51,142 bases of DNA from Defluviitaleaceae bacterium (GCA_009788085.1 WQSB01000001.1:1-51142), one strand, 5' to 3'; shown: positions 6,159 to 16,017, counted from the stretch's first letter. Made by a program: numbers and translations. The notes: generated from the letters alone by a model not told the origin.

Positions 6159-6935
6159 TTAGCCTGTCATGAATGTATCATCTGCACCCAAGAAAGCATC
6201 CGCGCCTAAATATGCGCCAATGGCATCGGGGAAGCGGTCATGCAGGAAAGCGGTTATTTCATTTAATTGCTTTTGGAGATTGGCAAACTTGTCGGCGTGA
6301 GCATTCGGGTCTGTATTGTGGACGGCAAGGTCGCCGCTGGTGGTTATAGATACCCAGCTTACGCCATCGTTTACCTGTAAAACCCCATTGAAATACCTTA
6401 TGCCGTGGGAGCCGTCTTCCGAGTGAATGCTTTGCTCAATATGTTGAGTAAGCATCTCCACCGTAGCCAACCCGGACGGGTCAATTTGGATAATAACCTC
6501 GCTTGCGTTGCCGGTTGAGAAGTAAAACTTCGGGATATACTCCCAGCCACGCTCGGTAAATGCGGGTACCCAGTTGGGATTGTCAAACTGTGATATTCGG
6601 TAAAGTATCTCGCCGTCATCCGGGTCCATTGCATAAAATCCGATTTGAGACAATGGATATCCCTCTTCTAGCGGTGATACAAAGTTGTCCGGGTCAGGGT
6701 TTCCATAGTTGGACATAAATGCCCCTATGATTGCCCGAACACCTACTTGCAAACGGCTTGTTACAAGAAACTGCTGTCTTTCGTCTACCACCGCAAGCAG
6801 ACCCAGCGGGTCGTCACTGCGTCCCGATGCCGTGACGATGCGCGTAATTTCCAGCGGGATTGTTCCTTTGCCCTGCTGGATTTTCGCATTCAACACTTGC
6901 CCGGCTTCAGTAAGCCTTAAGCTAATGTCGCTCAT
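6159..6935 (-). CDS. Tail-collar fibre protein (DUF3751-like)
   Basis: A 258-residue fibre protein. The N-terminus (SLRLTEAGQVLNAKIQQGK then IPLEITRI) and FYAMDPDDGEILYRISQF match the phage tail-collar fibre N-terminal domain of P2 gpH-like proteins, which attaches fibres to the baseplate. A motif AVHNTDPNAHADKFANLQKQ at about 203-222 starts a short coiled coil typical of trimeric fibres. It is unusually short for a full fibre, so the receptor-binding tip may be the separate variable protein downstream. It overlaps the YmfQ-like gene by 4 nt. Confidence 0.8.
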   Translation of the reverse strand: MSDISLRLTEAGQVLNAKIQQGKGTIPLEITRIVTASGRSDDPLGLLAVVDERQQFLVTSRLQVGVRAIIGAFMSNYGNPDPDNFVSPLEEGYPLSQIGFYAMDPDDGEILYRISQFDNPNWVPAFTERGWEYIPKFYFSTGNASEVIIQIDPSGLATVEMLTQHIEQSIHSEDGSHGIRYFNGVLQVNDGVSWVSITTSGDLAVHNTDPNAHADKFANLQKQLNEITAFLHDRFPDAIGAYLGADAFLGADDTFMTG

Positions 6936-7693
6936 TCCATATGCACCTCCCTTATTTGATCTATAAATGCCGACACACTGAGGTCGGTTGCTTCAGTTGG
7001 GATTTCTATTTCGTCAAAGAAATTCTCCGAAATAACATCCACAGATGCGCTTGCATGATAATCATCCGCCTCGGTTGGGATTGGGATGTCATCAAAGAAA
7101 TGTTCCACCCATACGTCCATAACAGCACCGAAATGATAGTCATCTGCGTAGTATTCGATTTCAATAACGGTGGTCATCGTAAATGAAAGATGAGAAGGCT
7201 TCATTCGGCGCAGTTGGCGCAGAGCTTGTTGGTGGTCGAAAATGTCCCCCGTGGTCGTGCCGCCATCCCATAAACTGCTCTCGTCAACATCCACCCGGAA
7301 CGTATACGGAGTCACAAATTCCGTTATATGCACAGGTGTACCCGTTAAGGCGGACAGTGCAGCCTCGATACGCGCCGGATTAATAGGTGGATGGGTAAGT
7401 CGATGAGCGAGGATGCGCCCCCGGCGGAATTCCAACGACAGGGTATCGTCCGGCACAAAGCCGTACACCCATTCCCATATGGGCAAGCTCCATGTGCATG
7501 TTTGAGGGAAGATTTCATATTTAAGCTCCCTCGACCACCGCGCCATGTCATCATACTCGCGGCCGATAACCTCCATCATCCAAAGAGCAATGCGGCTACT
7601 GTCATAAAACCCGTATGTCACCATGCGGCGCATAATTTCCGCCTCTGGGCTTTTTATGATATCCAGCACAAAATCCGCTAACAGCCTATTCAT
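6932..7693 (-). CDS. Baseplate/tail protein, YmfQ/XkdU-like (DUF2313)
   Basis: A 253-residue baseplate protein resembling Mu gp48, YmfQ and XkdU, which cap the baseplate wedge and link to fibres. Family-type features are the N-terminal helical region, PQTCTWSLPIWEWVYGF and ARIEAALSALTGTPVHITEF, and a QLRRMKPSHLSFTMTTVIEI segment before the end. An extra C-terminal extension holds tandem 26-residue repeats. It overlaps the baseplate J gene by 8 nt with a GAGGTG site. Order gpJ, gpI-like, collar fibre is standard for myoviruses. Confidence 0.82.
   Translation of the reverse strand: MNRLLADFVLDIIKSPEAEIMRRMVTYGFYDSSRIALWMMEVIGREYDDMARWSRELKYEIFPQTCTWSLPIWEWVYGFVPDDTLSLEFRRGRILAHRLTHPPINPARIEAALSALTGTPVHITEFVTPYTFRVDVDESSLWDGGTTTGDIFDHQQALRQLRRMKPSHLSFTMTTVIEIEYYADDYHFGAVMDVWVEHFFDDIPIPTEADDYHASASVDVISENFFDEIEIPTEATDLSVSAFIDQIREVHME
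6992..7147 (-). repeat. Two tandem 78-nt repeats in the YmfQ-like gene
   Basis: Residues 183-208 and 209-234 are imperfect 26-residue repeats beginning ADDYH and ending FFDDIPIPTE or FFDEIEIPTE; a partial third unit starts ATDLSVSAFIDQI. They form a C-terminal extension beyond the DUF2313 core and may give beta-strand modules for fibre docking. Confidence 0.75.
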
Positions 7694-8888
7694 AGAGGGT
7701 CACCTCGCCAGTAACCGGAAAAAAGCCCAAGCCAATAAGGACGTTATCTGTACCGCCGTTTACGGTGAAAGTGCTGTAGTCATAATCAACAACACCCGGT
7801 GTTTTCGCCAGCCTCGCACCCACTTGCACATACTTGACCCAGTTCTGCACCATGCCGGTGGAGATATTCCACAGGTCATTTTCTGTAGCGGCTTCCGTCC
7901 AGTAGGTGGACAATTGCGCTTTAAAGCGTTCTGTTACCACGTTCAAATTTTCGCCTTCTGCCAATACCACCCGAGCGGAAACATCAATGTATAAAGGCTC
8001 AGGTGCAGCCACAGTTAAAGACGCGCCGATGGGTGCCAGTCGCTCCATTCGGTTATCGGGGCTTATGATGTGTTGGTAAACAGCGTCTATGATTTGTTGA
8101 TTTGCAGGGAGTCCATTGCCATCAATCACAAAGAGGCGCACCGTGCCGGGGCCTGCCCACTCTGCTTGTGTAACCGCATCACCCACACCGGGGACTTCCT
8201 TTGCCCACCGTACATAGTCAGCATCGCACCCGGTGAAGCTCAGGCCACGCCGTATCACTTCTAATATGCGAATTTTAAGACTGTCGTCCGTTTCTTCGGG
8301 TGTCCCCCCTGTGATGGCCTCCTCGTTGGTTATCTTCACGATACCCAGGTCAAGACGCACCATTAAGATAACGCTGTCCGGGGGGACGTTCCCGATGCGG
8401 CCACCCTCAACAGCACGAACGGCCACCTGCTTTGTTACCTGTCCCAAATCGTCCGGCTCATCATCGAAGGTCACAGTTTCCATTGCTTCAAATATAACGC
8501 TGGGCGTTAAATTCGCAGGAGTGGCAAACAAGAAGCCCTGCTCAATTGTGCGCATAGGCCACGCCGTTACTGTTACATATCCGCTTGCCCGATTTGCGAC
8601 ACGCCTTGAAAGCCCCTCCATTTCGGCATGTTTTTCCAGCCATTCCCCATAAGCCCAATGAGGAAAAATGAGCTGTATTGTCTCGTTCAACTCAAATTCT
8701 ATGAACATAGCTTTTTCGTTAGCCGAAGGGCGCGTGAAATCCCAGGGTATGCTAGGCTCTGATTTATCTATGTCATTGGGGAGGGCTGCCATCATGCGCT
8801 GATGTATCGTGTCAGCCGTTTGACCTTGTAAAAATGCCGGAGGCTGGTAGGCGGGGAGTTCTCTGTAATTGCTAGGGTCATATTCCAT
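7686..8888 (-). CDS. xkdT: Baseplate J-like protein (XkdT)
   Basis: A 400-residue baseplate wedge protein of the Mu gp47/P2 gpJ/XkdT family, forming the baseplate ring around the hub. Family signals include an N-terminal helical part with FIEFELNETIQLIFPHWAYG and LEKHAEMEGLSR, then VTVTAWPMRTIEQGFLFATPAN, IGNVPPDSVILM, and EEAITGGTPEETDDSLKIRI followed by GCDADYVRWAKEVPGVGDA. ATG 8888 is chosen because GGAGGTG precedes it at normal distance; the longer reading starts at a TTG inside that site. It lies between the XkdS-like and YmfQ-like genes. Confidence 0.93.
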   Translation of the reverse strand: MEYDPSNYRELPAYQPPAFLQGQTADTIHQRMMAALPNDIDKSEPSIPWDFTRPSANEKAMFIEFELNETIQLIFPHWAYGEWLEKHAEMEGLSRRVANRASGYVTVTAWPMRTIEQGFLFATPANLTPSVIFEAMETVTFDDEPDDLGQVTKQVAVRAVEGGRIGNVPPDSVILMVRLDLGIVKITNEEAITGGTPEETDDSLKIRILEVIRRGLSFTGCDADYVRWAKEVPGVGDAVTQAEWAGPGTVRLFVIDGNGLPANQQIIDAVYQHIISPDNRMERLAPIGASLTVAAPEPLYIDVSARVVLAEGENLNVVTERFKAQLSTYWTEAATENDLWNISTGMVQNWVKYVQVGARLAKTPGVVDYDYSTFTVNGGTDNVLIGLGFFPVTGEVTLYE

Positions 8889-8907
8889 TATCTTCACCTC
8901 CAATCGT

Positions 8908-9363
8908 TTAATTTTGCAAACGTGCTTTTATTACTGCGGAATTTCCCTCTGTTCCGATTACCTCACATTCCAAAAAAAGGCTCTCTCCACCGCCCTCCCA
9001 CCTAAATTGGAAATTCCGCACTTGCGTTGTGCGTCCCATAGGGTCAGCAAGGAGGGCTTCGGTGATGGTGCGTTCAAAAACACTTTCCGCCGCCCGCTGG
9101 TTGGTTTCACGGAATGCTTGCTCAGCTTCGATGCCAGCGTTGGAGCCGTAGCCAAGATGCGCCCATCGTTGGGTTAGCACAGATTTTAAACACCACAAAA
9201 CCCATGCATCATGCCCGGAGCCGTACAACAGCTTTTTTGCCCCGTCTAAAACAAAATCCCCGCGCTCATAATCCCAAAGAGGCGCGGGGTTGTATCTTTG
9301 TATGGTTGGCGTGTCCTCGGCAAGTGCCGCCGGAACGTTAAATACAGGAAAAAGGCTCTGCAC
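8908..9363 (-). CDS. xkdS: Baseplate protein XkdS-like (DUF2634)
   Basis: A 151-residue protein of the DUF2634/XkdS family, a gp25-like baseplate wedge component of PBSX-type tails. Typical elements are an N-terminal NPAPLWDYERGDFVLDGAKK, a central WVLWCLKSVLTQRWAHLGYG with the usual A/E-rich helix after it, and a final beta part FQFRWEGGGESLFLECEVIG. It lies between the XkdR-like and baseplate J genes, the expected order. Confidence 0.85.
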   Translation of the reverse strand: MQSLFPVFNVPAALAEDTPTIQRYNPAPLWDYERGDFVLDGAKKLLYGSGHDAWVLWCLKSVLTQRWAHLGYGSNAGIEAEQAFRETNQRAAESVFERTITEALLADPMGRTTQVRNFQFRWEGGGESLFLECEVIGTEGNSAVIKARLQN

Positions 9364-9377
9364 TATGCACTCACCTC

Positions 9378-10004
9378 CTACATTTTTACAGTAGATTTCA
9401 TAACAATATCAATAATAACTGCCTCGTGGTCTTCATCTTTTGTTCCTACCCACGCAACAAGCACGCGGTCGCCCGGCTGTATGCGGTACATTTTGCGAGG
9501 CAGATAAACATCATGATAATGCTTGCCGTCGGGGTCTTCCCCGTGGTCATGCTCACCCTTGCTGTCGTGGATATGGTCTGCCCCAACTATCGGCGGGGTT
9601 TTGTGTTTTTCATCCCAATAAGGATTCCCTGTGCCGGGATTTATAAGCTCACCCCAGCGGCCTTTCCATTCGACGGGCTGATCGTTGGCAGTCCATTGTT
9701 GTGGTTGTTTGGTATGCGGGTTTGGGCCGTCGGGGTCGCCCGTTTGCCAGTCTGTGGGGGTGGCTGTTTGTTTGTTCCATCCCTCGTCTTGCCACCATGT
9801 CATGGAGAGCGGGATTTCGGGGTCATAAGAAACGGAGCGGCATATGGAATACTCACCATATGGAATAGGCACGGGAAAGTAGTTTGTTAGAAGGCTCATG
9901 TCCTCCTGTATTTCCCCAAAATCCAGCACAGGAGGATGGTCTGCACATTCCTTCATGCGCTTTTCCATCGTCCGGGCAAGAAAATTTATACCTTCGCTGG
10001 CCAT
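9378..10004 (-). CDS. xkdR: Baseplate protein XkdR-like (DUF2577-like)
   Basis: A 208-residue protein in the XkdR position. The C-terminal part (PRKMYRIQPGDRVLVAWVG, then VIIDIV) is the OB-like end seen in DUF2577/XkdR and gpV-type baseplate proteins. The middle is long, Trp/Pro/Gly-rich and carries a His cluster (HIHDSKGEHDHGEDPDGKHY) that could bind metal; many family members end with a similar His-rich stretch. At over 200 residues it is longer than typical XkdR (about 105), so the central insert is unusual. Confidence 0.72.
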   Translation of the reverse strand: MASEGINFLARTMEKRMKECADHPPVLDFGEIQEDMSLLTNYFPVPIPYGEYSICRSVSYDPEIPLSMTWWQDEGWNKQTATPTDWQTGDPDGPNPHTKQPQQWTANDQPVEWKGRWGELINPGTGNPYWDEKHKTPPIVGADHIHDSKGEHDHGEDPDGKHYHDVYLPRKMYRIQPGDRVLVAWVGTKDEDHEAVIIDIVMKSTVKM

Positions 10005-10008
10005 AATA

Positions 10009-11256
10009 TTACCCCCTTGTTATGTCGCCGGGTCTTGCCCAGCCAACCGACCCAATATGAAATGGCGCATAGCGGGAAAGCGGCGCAGTAATCGTTATTG
10101 TGCTACGGAAATTAGTAAATGTACGACCTCGGCCATTGCCGAAGCTATCTACAAATACCGGGCCGTTTAAAATTACGGCATCGCCTACTTTCAAATCACC
10201 ATCATCCACCGCATTATCTACCAGTGATGTTTGCTCTGTTTGCTGGCTTTCGCCATTGGCAGAAACGCGGGAAAGCGTCAAATTCATACTGCGGCTATCT
10301 GCCCTATGGGTGACCCCCTCCACATAAAAAAAACCGACAAGACTGCCGGCGTTCATCTCCACCATATCCCCCTTGCGAATGGGTGGCACATCGGGACCAT
10401 TCCAATTTATCCGCTCGTCCGGCTTGCCACGATTAGCGATAAGAGCATTTGCTTCAGACATGGCATCGGCTATGCTCGTGTTGCTGTCACGCATTACGAT
10501 TTCCTGCAAAACACCAAAGCGAGTGTCGCCCTCAACGATGGCCTCTACGGAAGAGCGGCCATCGTCGGTTTTTCTGCCATAGACCTTTACTTTTGTTACT
10601 AAATTATTGATGCTTAGCCTGTCAGATGTAGAAATTGTGTTGGTACGGTCAAGCAGATAAACAGTGTCATTTGTACCGTAGCCGGTTATTTCCATTTGTC
10701 CGTCTTTCCAGCGAACAATATAATCGGCTCCGGTTTTGTCGCGCACCTCTTCTAAGAGCGCAATAATCATACCCGAAACGCTTTTTTTACCTCTGAATGC
10801 CTTTTTCCCGTGGGTGATACTGTGCGGCCATTTGTACGACACGGGAATGCCCCATTGACCACAAATATCATTCACAAGGGCTTGGGTTGTCATGCCGGGT
10901 TGATAGAAATAAAATTCGCGGCTTTGCTGTAGTCGGATTAAAGGGTCGTAGGCAATTATAGTCAATTCTTTTTCGTTATTATCCGTATAATGCCAATCCC
11001 AAATTGTACCGTCGAATAATAAGCCTCCGCCGCCGTTCCAGCTACCTTTAATGCGAATGATGCAATTGATTTTCGCCAGCGCGTGTAGTCGCGTTCCATT
11101 GGCATCGGCGTTGGCTACGCGGATGGTCGCCCGCTGAGCCAATTCATTAACGCACTCTTCCCAATCTTCTGTAATCTTGGCGTTGTTTAACACATACCTT
11201 GCGCCTGTTTCGGTTATCAGCTCCGTTTCGTAACTGATGGTGCTTATGTCAATCAT
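10009..11256 (-). CDS. xkdQ: Tail hub protein XkdQ-like
   Basis: A 415-residue hub protein comparable to XkdQ and gpD of P2, lying at the baseplate centre. N-terminal features (ELITETGARYVLNNAKITED, ATIRVANADANGTRL) and the central LIRLQQSREFYFYQPGMTTQ and LINSNLVTKV-like elements (SINNLVTKVKVYGRK) fit the family. RKGDMVEMNAGSLVGFFYVE is the usual C-terminal hub motif. About 90 residues beyond it (DLKVGDAVILNGPVFVDSFG) form an extra beta domain that may bind the next baseplate ring. Position between LysM and XkdR genes agrees. Confidence 0.88.
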   Translation of the reverse strand: MIDISTISYETELITETGARYVLNNAKITEDWEECVNELAQRATIRVANADANGTRLHALAKINCIIRIKGSWNGGGGLLFDGTIWDWHYTDNNEKELTIIAYDPLIRLQQSREFYFYQPGMTTQALVNDICGQWGIPVSYKWPHSITHGKKAFRGKKSVSGMIIALLEEVRDKTGADYIVRWKDGQMEITGYGTNDTVYLLDRTNTISTSDRLSINNLVTKVKVYGRKTDDGRSSVEAIVEGDTRFGVLQEIVMRDSNTSIADAMSEANALIANRGKPDERINWNGPDVPPIRKGDMVEMNAGSLVGFFYVEGVTHRADSRSMNLTLSRVSANGESQQTEQTSLVDNAVDDGDLKVGDAVILNGPVFVDSFGNGRGRTFTNFRSTITITAPLSRYAPFHIGSVGWARPGDITRG

Positions 11257-11266
11257 GCAGCACCTC

Positions 11267-11965
11267 CTATGCCGGGATGGTTAGCACTTGCCCAGGGAAA
11301 ATGCGGTTAGGGTTTGCCCCTATGACATCCCGGTTGGCTGCGTGAATTTCCGGGTATCGTCGCCCCGCGCCAAGATACCGCTGGGCAATTCCCCAAAGAG
11401 TGTCCCCACTTACCACCGTGTGGGTTTGTGCCGGGGGTGGCTCGGGTCTAGGTTGCGGGGGCGTATTTTGTAGCGGAGGAGCTGGTTGAGGCGGAGGAGT
11501 AGAAGGCGATGCCGTTGGCGGTGGAGGGGGGACAGGCGCGGGAGGCGCACTTTGTTTAACCATCAGCGATTTTGCATTTAAGAAACTGATAGTGTAATCA
11601 TAATCACCGTACCCGCCTACATATTTCCCCTGTATCTCGCGGATATAAACATCATAATTCACTGATGTTTCCGTTGCCAGCAAGCGTAGCTTCGTACCCT
11701 TTTGCCTGTAATCTTCTAACAGACGCAATATTTCAGCAGGCTTTATCCACTCCCGTATATAAGGGTCGTATTGACGAGCCTCGCCGGGAAAGCGGGATTG
11801 CCAGAAAAATGTTTTAAGAAACTCCCCGTTCGGAAGCTGAAGCTCACCAAATTCCATAATAGTGTAATTTTGAAATTTGCCGGGGGAGCGTACACTTATT
11901 TCCTCCGGCAATTGGGGGAAGCGTATGCGGTCATTGGTTTCAAGGCAAGTCAAATAAATATCCAT
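11267..11965 (-). CDS. xkdP: Tail protein with LysM domain (XkdP-like)
   Basis: A 232-residue protein. The first 135 residues resemble the XkdP/gp53 baseplate-tube initiator domain (RFPQLPEEISVRSPGKFQNY, then ELQLPNGEFLKTFFWQS). A proline-rich linker at about 140-180 leads to a C-terminal LysM motif (VVSGDTLWGIAQRYLG ... NRIFPGQVLTIPA) that binds peptidoglycan. It lies between the tape measure and the hub, the XkdP place. The LysM is expected to sit on the tail tip or to mark cell-wall contact. Confidence 0.9.
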   Translation of the reverse strand: MDIYLTCLETNDRIRFPQLPEEISVRSPGKFQNYTIMEFGELQLPNGEFLKTFFWQSRFPGEARQYDPYIREWIKPAEILRLLEDYRQKGTKLRLLATETSVNYDVYIREIQGKYVGGYGDYDYTISFLNAKSLMVKQSAPPAPVPPPPPTASPSTPPPQPAPPLQNTPPQPRPEPPPAQTHTVVSGDTLWGIAQRYLGAGRRYPEIHAANRDVIGANPNRIFPGQVLTIPA

Positions 11966-11977
11966 TTCGCTCCCCCT

Positions 11978-14900
11978 TTATGCCGGAGAGTGTCCGGCTT
12001 CTATCGGCATGTTGCCGTATACCTTCTGCAGTGCTTGTGCGAGGCATCCCGACATTTCATCGGTCAGCCACGGCATGATATTGGACAGCACTTGTTTAAT
12101 CCCGTCTTCCGTTGCTCCTCCGCCATCGACATGCACCTCAATAGTGGGGTTGATTTCCGCATGGACGAGAGGATTGCCACCGGCAGACATGGGGGCAGAT
12201 GGCGACATGCCCATCATTTCCCCTGCTTGCTTCCACAGGGCAACACCGCGATTGCGGCGGCCGGGGGAAAGCGGAATTATTGCCTCTGCTCCAGCTTCGG
12301 CAACCATGCCTATGTGGGGGCGCGTCAATATTCCACCGTCAGCATGGCGCGGTCCAAGCCAATTATTATGATTCAAACTGCCATCAAAGGGCATGGGGCC
12401 TATGAAGTTTTCTTGCAGTGTGGGTGCGATATTTCTCGCATAATACGTCCAGTTGTCGAGGTTAACAGGAGCAGACCCCTGCGCGGAAATAAATTGCATT
12501 GTACTGGTGTCCCAGCGGCTTGCCCATGCGCTTTGCGCTGCGGCATTTTCCACCCCGCCCCAAAGAGAAGGAGCCGTCGCCGCCAGACTGTTAATCATAC
12601 GTGCCAATGCACCAGCGGCCTCCGCTTCAAGGCTGGATATTCCTAAAAAGTCATGCGCTTGTTGGAATGTCCATGTCATGGGACTAAACCCATGCTGGAT
12701 GGATGCTTGCATACCTGCGGTCAACCTCTCAGCAGAAAGTCCAAATTTTTCGCCAATCTGCTCGGACAAAAAGTCGCTCACGCGCTGGTCTACCCCGGCG
12801 AGGTCTCGAATAAATGCCTCTTCGAGCTGTGAAACCATATTGGCATCTCCGGCTAATCTTGCACCCTGAGAAGCAGTTACAAACGCCTGTGTCAGTAGGT
12901 CTCGCTGGCCTTCCGCAACTCGCTCCAGTTCAGTTTTTAATCTATTGAACGAGCTTTCATCCAGCATCCCGCCGCCAAAGCGTATGCCCAGGGCAGCGAA
13001 TTCACTGTCTATTTGTGCCGCTGTCACCCGCTGTGTGGCATCCATTATCTGCTGTTGTAATTGAGCGATGTAATCAGCATTCAGCTCACCTTCGTAGGCA
13101 AGCTGCTCCCGAAGTCGCTCCCCAAATCCATCAATTTCATATTGGATTTGGTAGAAAACAGATTGCAATCCGCTCATATCGGGGTCGCCTAATAACAGCT
13201 GAGTGGCCGCTACTATTTCAAATTGGCGATCCATAAGAAAATTCTGCGCACCTGACAAGAGTGCCTCTACACCAGCTTGATATTGCTCTCGGTTGACACC
13301 CGTTCCGGTACTGGCCATCCAGTTCATGCGGTTGAGGTCGTTTGCCGTGCGCCGGAGCTGGCTCATGGAATTTTCTGCCCTGCTCATGGCATCGGCAAAG
13401 GAATATGCCCTATCCTGCATTCCGGCAAAGACGATATTTTCCGCAATTCCTTGTATTTCTCGCATGGATAGGCGAATACTCCCGAAGCGTTGTTGCAAGT
13501 TTCGGGTTATTTCGTCGTGGAAATATGCGTTAAATCTTTCGGCTGTTATGATGTCATTGTGCAAGTCATGGACGGCTTGACGCATACGTTCTGAGCCAAA
13601 CCGAGCCTGGTCTTGTGCGATTAACAGCCGTCGCATTTCTGCTTCTTGTTCTGCAACCTCCTGCGTGTGGCTCTCCATGCGGTTATTTCCCGCACGGTTA
13701 CCAATCAATGCACCAACGCCCGCGCCAATACCGGCTCCCACAAGCGTACCGACCACAGGGATAAATGACCCAATGGCAGCACCAACAGCCGCGCCGCCCA
13801 GCGCACCGCCTACTCGCATTGCACCACTTTCGCGCAAGGCCGCCGCTTCAGCGGCATCCTCCGCATTAAAACTTCGGATTATATCTGCACCACCGCGAAA
13901 AGCTGTAACTCCTCCGTATAAACCACCGGCTAAGCCAGCCGCGCCCAACAACATGCTACCCATGCCTCCGGCACCAATTTTTGTACCCCATCCCAGCGTT
14001 CCGGCCTGTGCCATTGCCAACGCCGATTGCGTGGCCGCTCCAGCTCCAACAACACCGGCGGCTTTTTTAATTCCTAAGCCTGTCGCAATTGCGCCGAAAA
14101 GCCCGGTGCTACCGAGGGTAGTCGCAATGCCACCTACGCCCTTTACCGCTCCAATAGCTCCGCTTGCCAATCCAAGACCTTTTCCACCCAACCATAACGC
14201 GGCAAGTGTTCCGGTTACAGGATTTGAAAACACCATGCGAATTGCACCCCACAAAGCAGATTTCAACCCGTCAGCAACCTCACTCCAATCAACACCACTC
14301 ATCCCAGCACTAAATCCCTGTGCAAAAGAGCGTCCAATATTACGACCATCATCTACTGCACCACTTAGGCCATCGGTATTCATACCAAAAATCGCCCCAA
14401 TGCCCCAGCTGATGGCACTGCCCAAACCTTCACCAATGGACTGCGCCACATTTGCCATTTTGCCGCGCCCCCGGCCATCCCACCATTCCGTGAAAGGTTG
14501 CCAAATTACTTCATCCCACAGAATGCCAATTCGCCCGAAAAACCCGGCATCTTGGAAAGCATCACTGCTCATAATTCCTTGAACAGTCCGTATCAAATCT
14601 TGGCCTTTGCTTATTGCAGAATCTAAAAAATCACCCACGGCACGTTCCGCCACGGGCATTCTATCGGTAATCCAATTTATAAACCCAGTGAAATGCGGCG
14701 CAAGTCTGTCCATGATGGAAAGTTGAAAATTTTGGACGGAACTGCGTAGCCGATTAAATGACCCTTGCAGGGTGTCCATGCGCACATCAGCCATGCGCTG
14801 CGCTGCTCCCTCTGCCCCTTCGAGGGCTACAATATAGTCACCAAGTGCATCTACGCTATTAAGGACAACATCGGCAGCTCTCGCACCGTTTACCGAAAAA

Positions 14901-15943
14901 ATGGCATTGAGCTTATTTACGCGGTCATATTGTGTTGGTAGCCTATCAAGCCTATATGATAAATCCCTCATGGCTGTTTCAAAAGGACGCACTTCGCCAT
15001 AAGCATCAAACATAGAGAAGCCCAATTCATACAAAGCATTCGCCGCCGCAACGCTGGCAGGGGTCATTAAATTCTGCATCATTGCACTAAACGACGTACC
15101 CGCCTGTGAGCCGCGATATCCATTATCAGACAAGACAACGAGTAGGGCATTGGCCTCGTTCATACTCATGTTTGCATTCCGCACAGTAGAGCCCATGTAA
15201 TTCCACGAACTCATCAAATTGCTTAACGGTTGATGTGCAAGGGTGGATGCCATTGCCATTGAATCAACTGCTTGCACAACCAGTGCAGAATCGCCGTCCA
15301 ATTTATTCATGATATTATTTAAATAATAGGTGGTGCTATACAAAGCCATGCCACTTGCCGCAGAAAGGATTTTAGCTTGATTGGTTTTTGCCAGCACTTC
15401 ATCTACTGTGCTATTGATGCTGACAAAATTTTTAGCCGCCGCTGCAATCTCTGTGGCACTAAAATCCCCCGCCATAGCGCGGAAAGCCCCTTGCAGTCTG
15501 TACATATCATTGGCAAGCGCGCTGGGGATAGCCTCTATATCGGCCAATGCCTGTTCAAAGCCTGTAAAGGTGCGAATCATATCCGCCGTTCCCAGCCCGA
15601 CCCCAACAAGCCCCGCCATTTGAAATATTGGATTGCGGAGGAGATTCATAACGCCGCGCAGGGGTGCAGTAATAAAATCGGCTGCTTTCAATGTTACGCG
15701 CCAAACCGTGCCGCTCAACCGTCTGCCTAAATTGAAAATATTGTTAATGCCACGGCTGGCGTTGTCCATTAAGTGAGCGGTCAACTCAATGCGGCTCATA
15801 TTTCGCATCCGCTCGGCTGACTGCTGTACACGATTCATGGTTTCTTCCAGCCGGGAAACATTGCGTGTGGCACTGGCGGCTCCTTGTGCCGTGTTATCGG
15901 TTACTTGCGTGGTTATGTCAATTACGGTTACTTGCGGCGACAT
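11978..15943 (-). CDS. Tail tape measure protein (TP901 family-like)
   Basis: A 1321-residue tape measure, which sets tail length and is ejected through the membrane. The N-terminal 100-450 region follows the TP901 pattern: FIGFEQALADIEAIP-type start (FTGFEQALADIEAIPS), FVSINSTVDEVLAK and AAKNF, then DALGDYIVALEGAEGAAQRM and MDTLQGSFNRLRSSVQNFQL. A Gly/Ala-rich hydrophobic segment (about 575-750) is probably membrane-active. Long helical coiled-coil stretches follow. The C-terminal HADGGILTRPHIGMVAEAGA and EAIIPLSP motif is common in tape measures. AAGGAGGTG precedes ATG 15943. At roughly 1.5 angstrom per residue it implies a tail of about 200 nm. Confidence 0.95.
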   Translation of the reverse strand: MSPQVTVIDITTQVTDNTAQGAASATRNVSRLEETMNRVQQSAERMRNMSRIELTAHLMDNASRGINNIFNLGRRLSGTVWRVTLKAADFITAPLRGVMNLLRNPIFQMAGLVGVGLGTADMIRTFTGFEQALADIEAIPSALANDMYRLQGAFRAMAGDFSATEIAAAAKNFVSINSTVDEVLAKTNQAKILSAASGMALYSTTYYLNNIMNKLDGDSALVVQAVDSMAMASTLAHQPLSNLMSSWNYMGSTVRNANMSMNEANALLVVLSDNGYRGSQAGTSFSAMMQNLMTPASVAAANALYELGFSMFDAYGEVRPFETAMRDLSYRLDRLPTQYDRVNKLNAIFSVNGARAADVVLNSVDALGDYIVALEGAEGAAQRMADVRMDTLQGSFNRLRSSVQNFQLSIMDRLAPHFTGFINWITDRMPVAERAVGDFLDSAISKGQDLIRTVQGIMSSDAFQDAGFFGRIGILWDEVIWQPFTEWWDGRGRGKMANVAQSIGEGLGSAISWGIGAIFGMNTDGLSGAVDDGRNIGRSFAQGFSAGMSGVDWSEVADGLKSALWGAIRMVFSNPVTGTLAALWLGGKGLGLASGAIGAVKGVGGIATTLGSTGLFGAIATGLGIKKAAGVVGAGAATQSALAMAQAGTLGWGTKIGAGGMGSMLLGAAGLAGGLYGGVTAFRGGADIIRSFNAEDAAEAAALRESGAMRVGGALGGAAVGAAIGSFIPVVGTLVGAGIGAGVGALIGNRAGNNRMESHTQEVAEQEAEMRRLLIAQDQARFGSERMRQAVHDLHNDIITAERFNAYFHDEITRNLQQRFGSIRLSMREIQGIAENIVFAGMQDRAYSFADAMSRAENSMSQLRRTANDLNRMNWMASTGTGVNREQYQAGVEALLSGAQNFLMDRQFEIVAATQLLLGDPDMSGLQSVFYQIQYEIDGFGERLREQLAYEGELNADYIAQLQQQIMDATQRVTAAQIDSEFAALGIRFGGGMLDESSFNRLKTELERVAEGQRDLLTQAFVTASQGARLAGDANMVSQLEEAFIRDLAGVDQRVSDFLSEQIGEKFGLSAERLTAGMQASIQHGFSPMTWTFQQAHDFLGISSLEAEAAGALARMINSLAATAPSLWGGVENAAAQSAWASRWDTSTMQFISAQGSAPVNLDNWTYYARNIAPTLQENFIGPMPFDGSLNHNNWLGPRHADGGILTRPHIGMVAEAGAEAIIPLSPGRRNRGVALWKQAGEMMGMSPSAPMSAGGNPLVHAEINPTIEVHVDGGGATEDGIKQVLSNIMPWLTDEMSGCLAQALQKVYGNMPIEAGHSPA

Positions 15944-15973
15944 AGGACACCTCCTTTTTTTGCTATGTACAAC

Positions 15974-15995
15974 AAAAAAACCGCCCGTAGGCGGT
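15974..15995 (-). terminator. Terminator after the moron gene
   Basis: On the minus strand a perfect 6-bp stem ACCGCC/GGCGGT with a TACG tetraloop (C-UACG-G type, very stable) is followed by a T7 tract. It sits between the membrane-protein gene and the tape measure, which then must depend on read-through or antitermination. Confidence 0.85.
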
Positions 15996-16017
15996 CGTTA
16001 ATAATAATCTTGAAATG

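Noticed and set aside
13665-14582. 305-codon plus-strand frame, Pro/Ala-rich
   Set aside because: Mirror of the Gly/Ala-rich membrane region of the tape measure; no independent support.
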